A DNA stretch of 64,000 nt from Drosophila pseudoobscura. Taxonomy: Eukaryota > Arthropoda > Insecta > Diptera > Drosophilidae. This document shows positions 54,363-64,000 of this stretch, piece after piece. The stretch covers positions 14,521,001 to 14,585,000 of the forward strand of contig NC_046681.1 of NCBI RefSeq assembly GCF_009870125.1, written 5' to 3'. The notes beneath the pieces are model-generated. The model was not told the origin of the DNA. It made no database searches and saw only the letters and a program-made list of their open reading frames with translations. The position numbers were made by a program, and so were the translations under genes. Each line of letters opens with the position of its first letter. The stretch's first letter is position 1.

Positions 54363-56195
54363 GAAAATGAAATACAATCATTCGAATTAGACGAGTTCTC
54401 ATAGAGAAAGGGAAGAGTTTAACTAACTGATTGGGCGGCTAGAAAGTTAAACACACAACCGACGCGAATTGATTTCAGAAGTTTAATGAAATACGCTGCA
54501 GGTGAACCAAAGACACCCTCTACGGCACTGTATACTGGCTCGTTTCTAATCAAACTATATACATATGTATATGTATATAAAAAATTTTTGCGTTGTCTTA
54601 TCGGCAAATGATATGGTAAAATGCTTTTGTTTGAAGCCAGATGTGGTCAAAGCCCCTGTATGTATGCCTGTATGTAGTAGTACTGCTGGATGTTGTTGGT
54701 GTTGCTGAGACCGCCATTTGAGACAAGATAAATGAAAATTTTGGTAAGCGATAAGATAAGAGCACGCCAAAAAAAAATATATATATAAATTTATTTTATA
54801 CCATAAACGATATATAAATATTTCGAATTTGATGAATTTAAGGGTATACATTCTCTAGAAAAGGTAACGCTACATTTTCAAGGGGTAGCCAGTCGAAGTA
54901 CTGCTGGTCAACAACAAATCAAATCAAATTTTCAATCAATGCCATGCTAGTGCTGGATTATTTATATTTTATTAGATGGATTCACTACCGCCCCTTTTCT
55001 ATTTACTATTGGCAAAAAAAATCAATATAAGAGTGGCTCTTCAATTATAAATGTATTTCAAGAACTTTTGTGGAAAGTTTTGGTTCATAAAGATTCGATT
55101 TTCAATATCTAGGTTATTTATTATCTTAGCTTTTTGTTTGGTATCCAATAATCTACTCTTTTAGAAATATGTACATATAAATCTTTTAACTTATTTATGA
55201 AATTTATTTGATCAAATTATGACAGACTATATTTTCAGCTTCATCATGTAACACATTTGGCTTTTGTTTTGGTTTATGTCTAAAAGTGCTTGAAATCTAT
55301 AAATAGTTTAAAAACTTCTTTCTTATCTCCGATTTGTGCATAATTAGACTGCTATTCCGTGACAGATATTAATATGATGTCAAAACTGTTAAACAAATTA
55401 AATAGTACGCACGGGTGAACAGTAAGAAAACAGGAACTTTTGGACACATGGGGTTTTCGTTCTTTGACCCTTTTAAAAAAACAAAAACCGACTCTTCTGA
55501 CTCATTTTAACAGGGTCTTCTTTAATTTAACAAAATCAGACCAGAAAAATCGTATTGCATACTGAAATATTGCAGACCCAAATAAACTTAACGATTTGGA
55601 ATTTGATAATCAATCAGCCTTTAGATAGGAAACCTAAATAGTTGTAGGTTTATCGTCTTATCAGATGGATGACTCATTCGAGTGTCATAACACCTGGGGG
55701 CTAGAACCGTTTCGCACTTGAATTTTGTGTTTCTAGCTAGACACTGCTGTAAGCATAATTACGTATATGTGTCATTTTTTAAGATACATTATAGATACAT
55801 TATTAACTGAACTGAACTGTTTTCCCTTATCGATGCCCTCGCAGACAGTGAATGCAGTTGGCACTTGACTCGGTTTCTCGGTTCGTTTATTTATGCATCG
55901 TTCTACTCACGGCACAGCAGGTGGAGTGGACAATTCTTATTTGACGTGACGACGGTTGAACAACAACTGAGAGCTGTCTACCATTGACGTTCGCCGGTGC
56001 TCACGTTATAGGATTATCAATGTGAACACACACACGCATACACACATCGTCGTTTTCCCCCTATGTACTACGTATGTACATATGACCGTTGTGGTATGGG
56101 TGACTTTAGTGATAAAAAAATAACATGTAGAATACAATACTGGACTGAAAAGCTGCGAAAAAGCTTTTTCAACAGTTAGCACGCTTCGGAACGTA
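54363..56195. other. Upstream region of Tsp29Fa
   Basis: AT-rich, 1.8 kb, expected to hold the Tsp29Fa leader exon and promoter. Clusters of GATAAG-type sites occur around 54720-54760 and 55650-55665. GC-richer sequence at 55850-56000 could be the promoter, but I find no Inr with a correctly spaced DPE that I trust. No coding exon seen. Confidence 0.4.
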
Positions 56196-56345
56196 ATGGA
56201 CTGGGTGGGCGGAATGGCCAGTGGCGGAGGCAATGGCATCATTGGCCTTGCAATGATTGCATCGTTGGTGGCAACAATGTCATCTATGCCATCCCAATGG
56301 AAGGCTGTGTTTAGATGTACTATGATGTACTGTTTTTGGCACTAG
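56196..56345 (+). CDS. Small ORF, 49 aa, glycine-rich with hydrophobic middle
   Basis: Starts MDWVGGMASGGGNGIIGLAM with GC-rich, coding-like codons in the first two thirds, then runs out of phase with the next ORF. No family recognised. It overlaps the following ORF by 31 nt in another frame. It may be an upstream ORF, the first cistron of a bicistronic message, or the 5' part of a gene broken by a frameshift. Confidence 0.3.
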   Translation: MDWVGGMASGGGNGIIGLAMIASLVATMSSMPSQWKAVFRCTMMYCFWH

Positions 56346-56605
56346 TGATCCCTGGTTCCGTGTTCTATGTTCTCGGCGGTGGCGCTGGAGATGGAGGCAA
56401 TGCTAATTATCATTACGTCAGTAGTACGAATGCCATGGGCGATGTCACGCCCACGTTCAGTAATGTCAGAAACTCTATGCTCAATAGGCCGGAGCAAACA
56501 AGATGCGTAAGTGAATTGGTATATAAATGTGAATATACATATTTTAAAACTAGTTTTCCTCCACAGCGGACTTCTTTACTAGTAGTTCCACGAAGTGAGC
56601 CTTAA
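56315..56605 (+). CDS. Small spliced ORF, 76 aa, candidate secreted protein
   Basis: Two exons: 56315-56506 and 56567-56605, joined in phase 0 by a 60-nt intron with consensus GTAAGT donor and TCCTCCACAG acceptor. The N-terminus (MYYDVLFLALVIPGSVFYVL) looks like a signal peptide or a single membrane segment. It is followed by a Gly-rich stretch and a polar end (RTSLLVVPRSEP). I recognise no family. The perfect small intron supports a real gene, but the absence of known motifs and the overlap with the preceding ORF keep confidence low. It may also be a decayed gene. Confidence 0.35.
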   Translation: MYYDVLFLALVIPGSVFYVLGGGAGDGGNANYHYVSSTNAMGDVTPTFSNVRNSMLNRPEQTRCVSELVYKCEYTYFKTSFPPQRTSLLVVPRSEP

Positions 56606-57911
56606 CTTCTTAAGTCAGGAAGGATCAGGAAAAAGGATTCAAAAAACGCATTCTGTGGCACACGCGGCGACACGCCTTGGAAATAGGAAATTATTTGTAA
56701 AATATTAAGCATATAAATACAGTATAAAGTATTCATAAAACAAGGATCAGGCTAATCCTTGATAAAGACCTGGGATATCCTTTTTGCGGGCTCCAAACGG
56801 TTGACAAGAATCTTCCGATTACAATAAGATATACCACGTAAAACATAATTTCCACAAGAAAAAGTTTTCAATGCTATATCTCGGCTTTATAGGGCCAGAT
56901 CGGCAAAGGACCTACTTTGATACTTTGATTGCAATCCTTAAAGTTGCTTGCTGCTGATTTCTGTTTGACTGGTCTCAACACAACTGAAAATAGTTGTTAT
57001 ATTTTTCTACACGGTTTTGAGCGCCACTAAATTTGAAATACGATGGCTTCCTGATATCGGAAAAAAATCCTTGATCAGATGGAGTCTCATAGACCTAGAG
57101 TCCAGTATATTTTTTCTAGACGGGTATATCTTGTTTTCGCCGTTATTTGTGAGCCGACCTGGGCGTGCAAGGGCTTCCTGCATCTCTTATAAGATGGAGT
57201 CCACAAAAAGGATCAAGGATATTGTTGACAGTCATTCATATTTAGTTTTCTCCGCCCTTTATGGTTCGTTTGGCGTCAGTGACAATAGGGATATTGCCTT
57301 TCTATCGGGATGGAATGAATACCCCAATCTCCAATCAGATAAATAGAAAAAACAACTCAATTATTGTGCAATATATTCAGTTTATGCATGAGTATAATCG
57401 AAATATATTTGTATTTATTTTTATTCACTTTTTCTTGTCGTACACTAAATGCTATCGAAGAATATATATGAGTATCATTTGTTATTTTAAGTGTTTAGTT
57501 TTTCATTTTGGGAAATGCTGGCATAATTTTAATACTTGAATTTCGAGTGCAATGCCAAAGCGCGTTTGTGGGGTTGTGGGGTGCAGGTGAAAAATGTATG
57601 GAAATGCGAACAGGAACTGTAACTGGATCGGGAACATTTTCAAGGTCACATTTTGTCCAATCGAACATATTAATCAATCAGTTAGTGGGGCGTATTTGTA
57701 TTTTGTCAATCGCGAGTAATTTGTTTGAAATTTTGTTCACAATGCCAGAAAATTTCAAAAATTACCAAAAACAAATAAAGTCTCATCGAATTAGGGTTGT
57801 CGTTCAGGGGTTAGTATTACTCGTAAGTATTAAATATTTTATGTGTATGCGTGATTTAAATTAATCAATTATTTCTTGTTTTAGTAGTTCGTTGCTTCGT
57901 TGGAGCTCCCA
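56606..57911. other. AT-rich stretch with repeat-like sequence
   Basis: Contains several ATCCTTGATC / GATCAAGGAT motifs and no supported exon. Some longer open frames (for example 57017-57346) have no codon bias or family resemblance. Sequence around 56740-56830 and 57020-57240 looks like decayed repeat DNA. Confidence 0.35.
57067..57220. repeat. Small inverted-repeat element
   Basis: ATCCTTGATC at 57067-57076 is repeated inverted as GATCAAGGAT at 57211-57220. AGATGGAGTC directly follows the left arm and recurs just before the right arm. The string GATCAAGGATATT also occurs at about 29649-29661, so this may be a dispersed family. Confidence 0.35.
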
Positions 57912-58089
57912 TTATTTCCTATCTTTGCCATGTCGATCCCGCTGATGTCTGGAGGCCGCAATGGTCGTCGTTGTGAGGCTATGCACATGATGGGGCTGAT
58001 CCCGATGGCCATGCCCAGATGATCCATGATGCTTGCTGCTGCTGCTCTGCTGATGATGGTGGTGTCCATTCAGTGTGCTTTTACCGTGT
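57912..58089 (-). CDS. Possible alternative 3' exon, His-rich
   Basis: A minus-strand acceptor (CTCCCTTTAG) precedes an open stretch of 59 residues, RHGKSTLNGHHHHQQSSSSK and on to a His/Arg-rich end RDRHGKDRK with stop at 57912. Its composition (Ser, His, Arg) resembles the neighbouring minus-strand gene. It could be an alternative last exon of that gene, entered in phase 2, but I did not identify the donor. Could also be chance. Confidence 0.3.
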
Positions 58090-59295
58090 CTAAAGGGAGC
58101 ATACACAAAAATTAGTTTGATTAGTTGTTGCATATTTGATAGAGTTAAGACTGTATTTTTAATAGTTTTTCTACTGTTCTTAGGAGATAGTATTTCCCAA
58201 ATGCTACTTCAACTACGTAGTTCCAGGTTGCTAAGGAGAAATAGAACAGAGCAAGGCTTGATGTTGATGTTGATTTCGTATTCTATAGAGTTCCAATATC
58301 ATTGATGATTTCTTTTGTGGTTTCTTTTCTTGTTTCCAGCAACATGTTCATAGTCAGTTTTTAGATTTGATTACTACTGATACGATACGATACGATAGAG
58401 GGGACGAGTGCATGAGTGGATAGTCAGATAGAGTTAGGATTGGATATTAATATACGTAGGGTTTTTAATGGTTCACAAACATGCAATTCGTTGGATAGAA
58501 ACAGCACCCAGTCGAAGGTTAAACAGTTTACCAATTAATTACGAAAAATACGACTATTTGGTTATCCGAAAGAAGTATCAGTTAAAGGTTAGCAGAACTT
58601 GGTAAGGTTTACTGGGGAGACAAAAACTAAATATATCACAGAGAGTAGGATATTTTAGAGGGAAGTTAATACTAATTCCAAACATTCCATGCAATACTTT
58701 AGTTCCTACTACTATAACACCAATACATTCTCCATAGGTTCAACCCAACATGCCATACTTGGGGGTTAAAAAAGAGAACAAAATTTTGAAAAATAAACGC
58801 TTACGCTGTGAAAAGTAAAAACAGAACCAGATGGAACAACGAATCCAACAAATGGATTCATTGGCCCTGCCCTTTTTGTGCGTGTGTGCTTTGGCCGGGT
58901 TGGGTTTTTGGATTTCATTTGTTTTGTTTTGATTTTGTTTGATTTGTGTGCGCTCCAAAAAATCAATATTCAAAAAATTAGCAACGAAAATCTCTCACAG
59001 ATCAGATCAGTAGTTTTGCTTGGTTTTCGTTTTGTTTTTAGTATTAGTAAGGGAACACAGTGGAGGGGCTGGGATTAGGATCATGTTTATCATTGTGGGT
59101 GGGAAGGAAGTGTGGGATATTCAGACATTTATCAAACATTTTCGTGCATTGGGATTATTTAAATGTGACTTGTGTGACGAGATCGAGATCCTTGCATCCG
59201 ATACAATATTTTCTTATGTATATTTGGTTTCATTTCTCTACGAGTGTGTGCTGTGCTGTACTGTGTGTCTATGGAGCGTGTGCCTCCAGCACTGA
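58090..59295. other. Probable 3'UTR / downstream region of the Ser/Arg-rich gene
   Basis: AT-rich, with a (GATAC)n run at 58379-58396. No exon supported apart from the possible one at 57912-58089. Confidence 0.35.
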
Positions 59296-62200
59296 CTATG
59301 AACATGTGCAGATGCCGAAGGGCTGGTGGGTGGAGACACTGCTGCGCACCTGCCGCATTCTCAGACGCTTTGGCCAGCCGCCCAGCCGACCCGGACCCCG
59401 AGTAGCCGCACCCGCACCAGTACCGGCCGTACCGCCAAAGAGTTGGGCATGGTCATTGCTGAGATTGTTCTGATACGGACGGAGTTTTGGCAGCTTTTGA
59501 CTAGCACTGGCACTGGCACCGCCGGCTGCCGTGTACAGCAAATAGTTGTCATAGACGTGGCTAACACTAGAGTTCCGCTTGGCCGGCAGATACGGCAGAA
59601 AGGCGAAACTTGAGCTGGTCGACTGGGTGGCCTTCAGCGATGGCTTCTTCATGCCATGCCGCGCTATGCTGCGACACCTGAGCGTCGACTGATTGGAGTA
59701 GCTGGGCGGAATCATCTCCAGCTTGGTGCGGTACTCATAGGAGGCGGTGGGCTGTACGGGCACTGGTATCAAAGATCTTTTACGCTTGCGACGCGGCGGT
59801 GGCAGTGGTACCATCGGACTCGCATTCGATATCTCCTCAATGCTGGCATAATCTCCATTTGCATCTGCATCTGTATCTGCATTGATTTCGTTGGCCTCAG
59901 CTTCCGATTCCTCCCCGGATTTTGTATGGGCTAAATTCGTTACGTATACGTACGTCAGTTCGTTGTGCGTGGATGGTGTTGTAGCTGTGGTGTTGTTGGT
60001 GCTCGTGCTGGTGGTTGTAGTTGTAGTTGTGGTGATGGCTGATGGCTTATGCGTTGTAGATTTTGATGATTTTGCTGCTGCTGAAGTGGACTTTTTGTGT
60101 GCGATCGTTGTTTCATGACTGCTGCGACTTGATCTCGTCTTACTTGGTCTGCTACTCTCCCGCGTCCCGGCTGCCTGAGCCGCTTGCTCGCTACTGGGCC
60201 TAGAGCGACTGGAGTGACCTGCAGAAGGAGTAAGAAATATATTAGCCTTTGTTGGATGAATATACTGGCAGTAACAAGACCGTTAACTGGTTTAGATTCA
60301 AGTACAGGTGTAAAACGGTGATGGGGGAGATTGTGTACATCTTTCAGATAGTGAAACTGTTATTGGATTGCCTTATTAGATCTCTCAAAGAAAATTGGAA
60401 TTGAATTTTCATTAAATTTAACAATCTATGGTGCCTGCTGTGACAATTGAAATAAGCTGGATAGAGAAATCCATTTAATAACTAACTAAACTAACTAAAC
60501 TTAGCAAGACTGTTAACTGTTTTAGCCTAACTGTGAGTGTGGTGTGTGAATACTTGTGCTGTGTAAAGGGAATCAAAATTAATAGTTTTTGGATATTTTT
60601 CATAGCTCAATTATCAATTTCATTCCCTGATATTTTGTATATAACTTGTGCCTAGGCAGATCTGAACAATTTAAATTGCTAAACCCCTAATCCACTGGGG
60701 CATTCACCGAGCGATAATTATCGGTTATAATCGAACGAATATCATTCGCCAATGTGCTGCTAATGGAACTGTGGTATTAGATATTTTTTCTTGGGTCTGT
60801 TATTTGTGTACATGTGTGCGCTGTTTAGTTTGGTTTAACTAATCTGATCTGATCCGATCTATAACTCATCTATCGAACCTATAACGTTTGCTCATCCTCT
60901 GGGGCTGTGTGGCACCCATAATAAGCAAGCCCAAAACGAGTAATTCTGCAAGAGATAAGCAATTCATCTTTTTTCTTTCGAGTCGATTCTCTGTGGAATA
61001 GTCCTTTCTAGTCCCTGAGATCACTTACCCCGAGAACGTGTCAGCTCTTCGCGATGCTTCTCGCTGCCCCGGGAGCGTTCTCTATCCCGTTCTCGTTCCC
61101 GTTCGCGTAGGGCACTCTGACGCGATCGACTCTCATCGCTGACACGTGAGGATCGTAGCAGACGACTTCCCGAGCTGTGCTTGCTCTCGCTGGAGTGTTC
61201 CACCTCTCGATGACGGTGAGAGCTGTGATGGGAGCTACGCTTCGGCTCCAACGAGGAAGTGGCAACCGCAGCATGGGCTGTGGCGCTTGAGCTCGATCTG
61301 GGCTTGCTGGCGTGAGTGTGCCGGCTGGATCGATGCTCGAGATGCTCGTGACGCGACTTCTCGCGTTTTGGGGTGCGCATGCGCAGACGCTCGGCCCGGT
61401 GCTTGGAGGCCTGGTCGTCCGAGGAGCCGGCGCCTTGCGTGTTCGACTCACGGGAGCTGGATCGGGAACGGTCACGGGGACAGCACTCGATGGACGATTG
61501 GGAGGAGCTGCGTGCCCGTGTGGGCGTGGGCGAGGGCGTGGACTGTCGTGAATTGCGACGCGCTTCCGAGGCGAAGGTGCCACGAGCCACACTCAGCGAT
61601 TGGCGGTCCCCATTGTGGACCTTGTTGACCTTCTCGTCGATGGTTTCCAGGGGTTTTCCACTGCGACGCTGCAGTGAGCACGATCGTCGTCGCTGATCCT
61701 TGATGGCCGCTTCATCAGATAGAGCCTGAAGAATTATGGATAAATTAGAAGTTTGTTTCATTTTTGAAATCATCCGAACATACCTTCAAAGTTTGATCAG
61801 CGTTACGGGTCATTTCGCTCAGGATCTGTGCATCCCTTTGCAGGTCTGTCTTCCGCTCGTAGCTGCCGGGGGATCGGGATCGCGAAGGCGAAGGCGAGGG
61901 CGACTTCACCCGGAATGTTGTGGTCAACTCGTTGGCAATGTTCTCATAACAGTGCTCATCATCATCATCATCGTCGTCGTCTTCGTAGTCGTTGTCCTGT
62001 GGACTGTGCCTTAGCAGGTCTGGTCGATCGTTGAGCAACTGCCACTTGGTGGTCGTCGTTGTGGGTGCCACCTCATCCGAGTGGCTCAATTTGCTGCGCG
62101 AAGGCAGCGTTCTTCTGGGATTCGTACAGGGCGAGGCAAGTTTCGTTTGCTGCTGCTTCTGCTGCTGCTGTTGCTGGACTCCAAAGTAGGAGAGTTCATG

Positions 62201-64000
62201 TTCGCGGAGTTTGCGTGCACCCCGCGCCTCCTTGACAATCTTTAGGGACTCGCTACCGGACTCGTCTCCAGGTGTCTCCACAGACGTTGGCTGCGGCTGA
62301 ATGAAGAGGGTACGCGGCTTGGCCACTGGAATGAACTGGCCAATGCGCAGAGTGGGAGGCGTGGCCTTGGGCTTCTCCACACGCGGCGAATGGAGGGCTA
62401 TGTTCATAACATTCGATTTGGGTAGATCTGGAACGAAGAGAGTGAGAAATGGTGATGAGACGATGGCCGACTGCTCTCCCTGCAGATCCCATGGTGCCTG
62501 ATCCCTAAAATGAACTCCTCTAACCATCTACCCCCCTCCCCCTCTGGAATGGATCAACCTGATGTTACCTGCTCGCTGCAGCATCTGATCTTGTGCCTCA
62601 ATCTTCCAGATGGTGCGCTTCGCCTTCAAGCGGCTCCAGCTGCTCGAGTACTCGCTTCCCTTGAACACATCCGCCTGCTGATGATGATGCATTGCTGATG
62701 GCTCCGGGGAGGAGCTGGCCTGGGTGCCGCCGCCGCTGTCGCTGTTGTTGTTGTCGCGAAAGTATCGCTTCACTTCCTCATCGGCACTGTCCTCGTCCTG
62801 CTCGGCGGCATCGTACAGCCGCCGGAGCTGGGTCAACTGCTGGCTCACGGGTATCTGAGTATTGCCTAGCAGCTTGAGACGCGGCGGCGCCAACGGTGTG
62901 CGAGGCAACGAATCGTACAGTGCACTGCCAAAGAGATCGCTGCTCGTTATGGAGGTGGTCGAAGTGCGGCGCGAGGATGACGTCTCCTCCTGGTAGCTGT
63001 GGGAGCGCAGCATCGGCGTGGGTACTACAATGGAGGGCTGGATCAGGGCGGACTCGATCGAGGCAATGCTCAGGCGTCGCATTGCCTCATCGAACTCGCT
63101 GGCCGATCGCATGGTCTTCATGATGAGCGACGTGGACTTAAGGCCCTCATCCAGGATGCGCTGATGATGGCGCAGGTCCTCCAGCAATAACTCCTGGGCA
63201 CTGGGACGACGATGGAGTGGAGAATAATGGTGTGTGCCTGTATGGGAAATGTGCGGAAAGTGTTTTGTTGGTGTGGTTGGTATTTGGTTGGTGTTTTATT
63301 ATTGAATGAAGATCGAGAGAAACGGTTGCTCCGCGACTAGATTGGTTATTCAGTTTTTTATTTTGGGTTAGAAATTGAGATTAAGTGTAGCATTAGATGG
63401 AGGAGTAGAGAAGCAGCATTACGAGAGTGGAGGACACACATGCATTACGAGAGCGATTACGAGTTCAATTCAAAGAGAGAGCAGAGAGCAGAGAGTTCGA
63501 GGAGAGGAGTGGAGTGGAGTCCATTGCTAAATCCCAGAAATAAACTAACCAACAAAATATTTGCTAGACAAATCTACAACACAATCTACAGGCAAACCAA
63601 CTAGATAAAGAACTACCCGACTATGAGTATTTCAAATACCAACCTGATTCTGGCCACTCATCCGTGCCCAGGCTCACATTGATCTTCGTCGAGTATCCAT
63701 TGCCTGCGGGCGAGGGTTGCTTCTGGTTTTGTTGTCGCTGTTCCACAATCCGTATGCGTTCGGCCACCGATTTAACTGATATAGGAGAGTCACTAGTGAT
63801 TCCTGGGGGTACAAATATACATAAAAGAAATCAATTATACATACATTTCAATTTTTGAAAGACTCTTACCACTATCCCTGCCTGAGGGACTCTCCCGTTC
63901 CCCCTTCATTGCCGGGACACTCCACAGGACATCGGCACTCTCGATATTCTCCCCCAGATGATAGGGTTTCGGCTTCACCGGCTTGTTCTTGAGTATCCCC
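59296..64000 (-). CDS. Unrecognised Ser/Arg- and Pro-rich scaffold-like protein (C-terminal part, partial)
   Basis: Six exons on the minus strand, the first cut by the window end: 64000-63870, 63802-63644, 63237-62569, 62427-61784, 61725-61029, 60218-59296; about 1070 residues in frame. I do not recognise the family. Seen in order: a Pro/Lys stretch (GILKNKPVKPKPYHLGENIE), a short charged helix (SVAERIRIVEQRQQ), and a Ser-rich region with RRLSIASIES and DLFGSALYDSLPRTPL, which has phosphosite-like sequence. Then come a patch (QLTQLRRLYDAAEQDEDSAD), a poly-Gln run, a poly-Asp run (DYEDDDDDDDDEHCYENI), a long SR/HR-rich domain (RSRSSSRES, RERERERDRERSRG), and a Lys/Arg motif PPPRRKRKRS resembling a nuclear-localisation signal. 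It ends GICTCS. All junctions keep frame. SR/RE dipeptides occur in splicing factors but also in cytoskeletal linkers, so no function is assigned. Confidence 0.75.
60219..61028 (-). other. Last intron of the Ser/Arg-rich gene (810 nt)
   Basis: Minus-strand donor GTAAGT (from 61028) and acceptor CTTCTGCAG ending at 60219. Plain AT-rich sequence, nothing else recognised. Confidence 0.7.
63238..63643 (-). other. Intron of the Ser/Arg-rich gene with GA-rich repeats
   Basis: 406-nt intron; contains GAGAGCA repeats and GTGGA repeats at 63474-63520. Confidence 0.65.

Noticed and set aside
61146-61628. 160-aa plus-strand open frame
   Set aside because: Antisense shadow of the SR-rich exon 61029-61725, whose frame joins its neighbours at consensus splice sites.

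Overview
The window is nuclear DNA of a fruit fly of the genus Drosophila, not D. melanogaster itself; an obscura-group or other sophophoran species fits, but I cannot fix the species. The evidence is fly-sized GT..AG introns (mostly 57-66 nt), Inr+DPE core promoters, poly(CAG) and poly(CA) tracts, and recognisable fly orthologues. A pair of tetraspanins whose rebuilt lengths (308 and 248 aa) match my recollection of Tsp29Fb and Tsp29Fa sits beside argininosuccinate lyase and a Maf-type pyrophosphatase. This points to Muller element B (the 2L arm, 29F region, of D. melanogaster). All gene models below were spliced by hand from the sequence; every complete multi-exon model sums to a whole number of codons.

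Layout. 1-17.65 kb: a large plus-strand gene for a PPP1R37-type (LRR, protein phosphatase 1 regulatory) protein, with a 6.7-kb first coding intron and a 2-kb 3'UTR. 18.1-25.9 kb: a plus-strand organic anion transporter (Oatp/SLCO) behind a textbook Inr-DPE promoter. 25.9-27.8 kb: a minus-strand prolyl 4-hydroxylase alpha subunit, tail-to-tail with the Oatp. 27.9-30.6 kb: gene-poor, AT-rich, with a candidate 1.4-kb inverted-repeat element that contains a tRNA-like dimer. 30.6-35.3 kb: a DIP-like GPI-anchored three-Ig cell-surface protein. 36.3-40.4 kb (minus): an HDDC2-type HD-domain nucleotidase with a long disordered N-terminus. 42.7-43.5 kb: a Maf nucleotide pyrophosphatase. 44.0-45.8 kb: argininosuccinate lyase. 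45.9-51.6 kb (minus): Tsp29Fb, whose first intron contains a plus-strand TTLL3-type tubulin glycylase gene. 53.0-54.3 kb (minus): Tsp29Fa. 56.2-56.6 kb: two overlapping small ORFs of unknown status. 57.9-64.0 kb (minus): the 3' part of an unrecognised Ser/Arg-rich scaffold-like gene that continues beyond the window.

The genes are not a pathway: they are an ordinary euchromatic mixture of housekeeping enzymes (Maf, HDDC2, argininosuccinate lyase), membrane and surface proteins (Oatp, DIP, tetraspanins) and regulators. The most notable points are a ~540-residue disordered insertion inside an LRR domain, two RFxV motifs in the same protein, a P4H with Arg at the 2-oxoglutarate-anchoring Lys, tail-to-tail gene pairs with predicted 3'UTR overlap, a 32-bp tandem repeat in a leader, a tRNA-derived SINE-like dimer (unusual for Drosophila), and duplicated promoter cassettes. 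I did not find a convincing wholly new molecular system.
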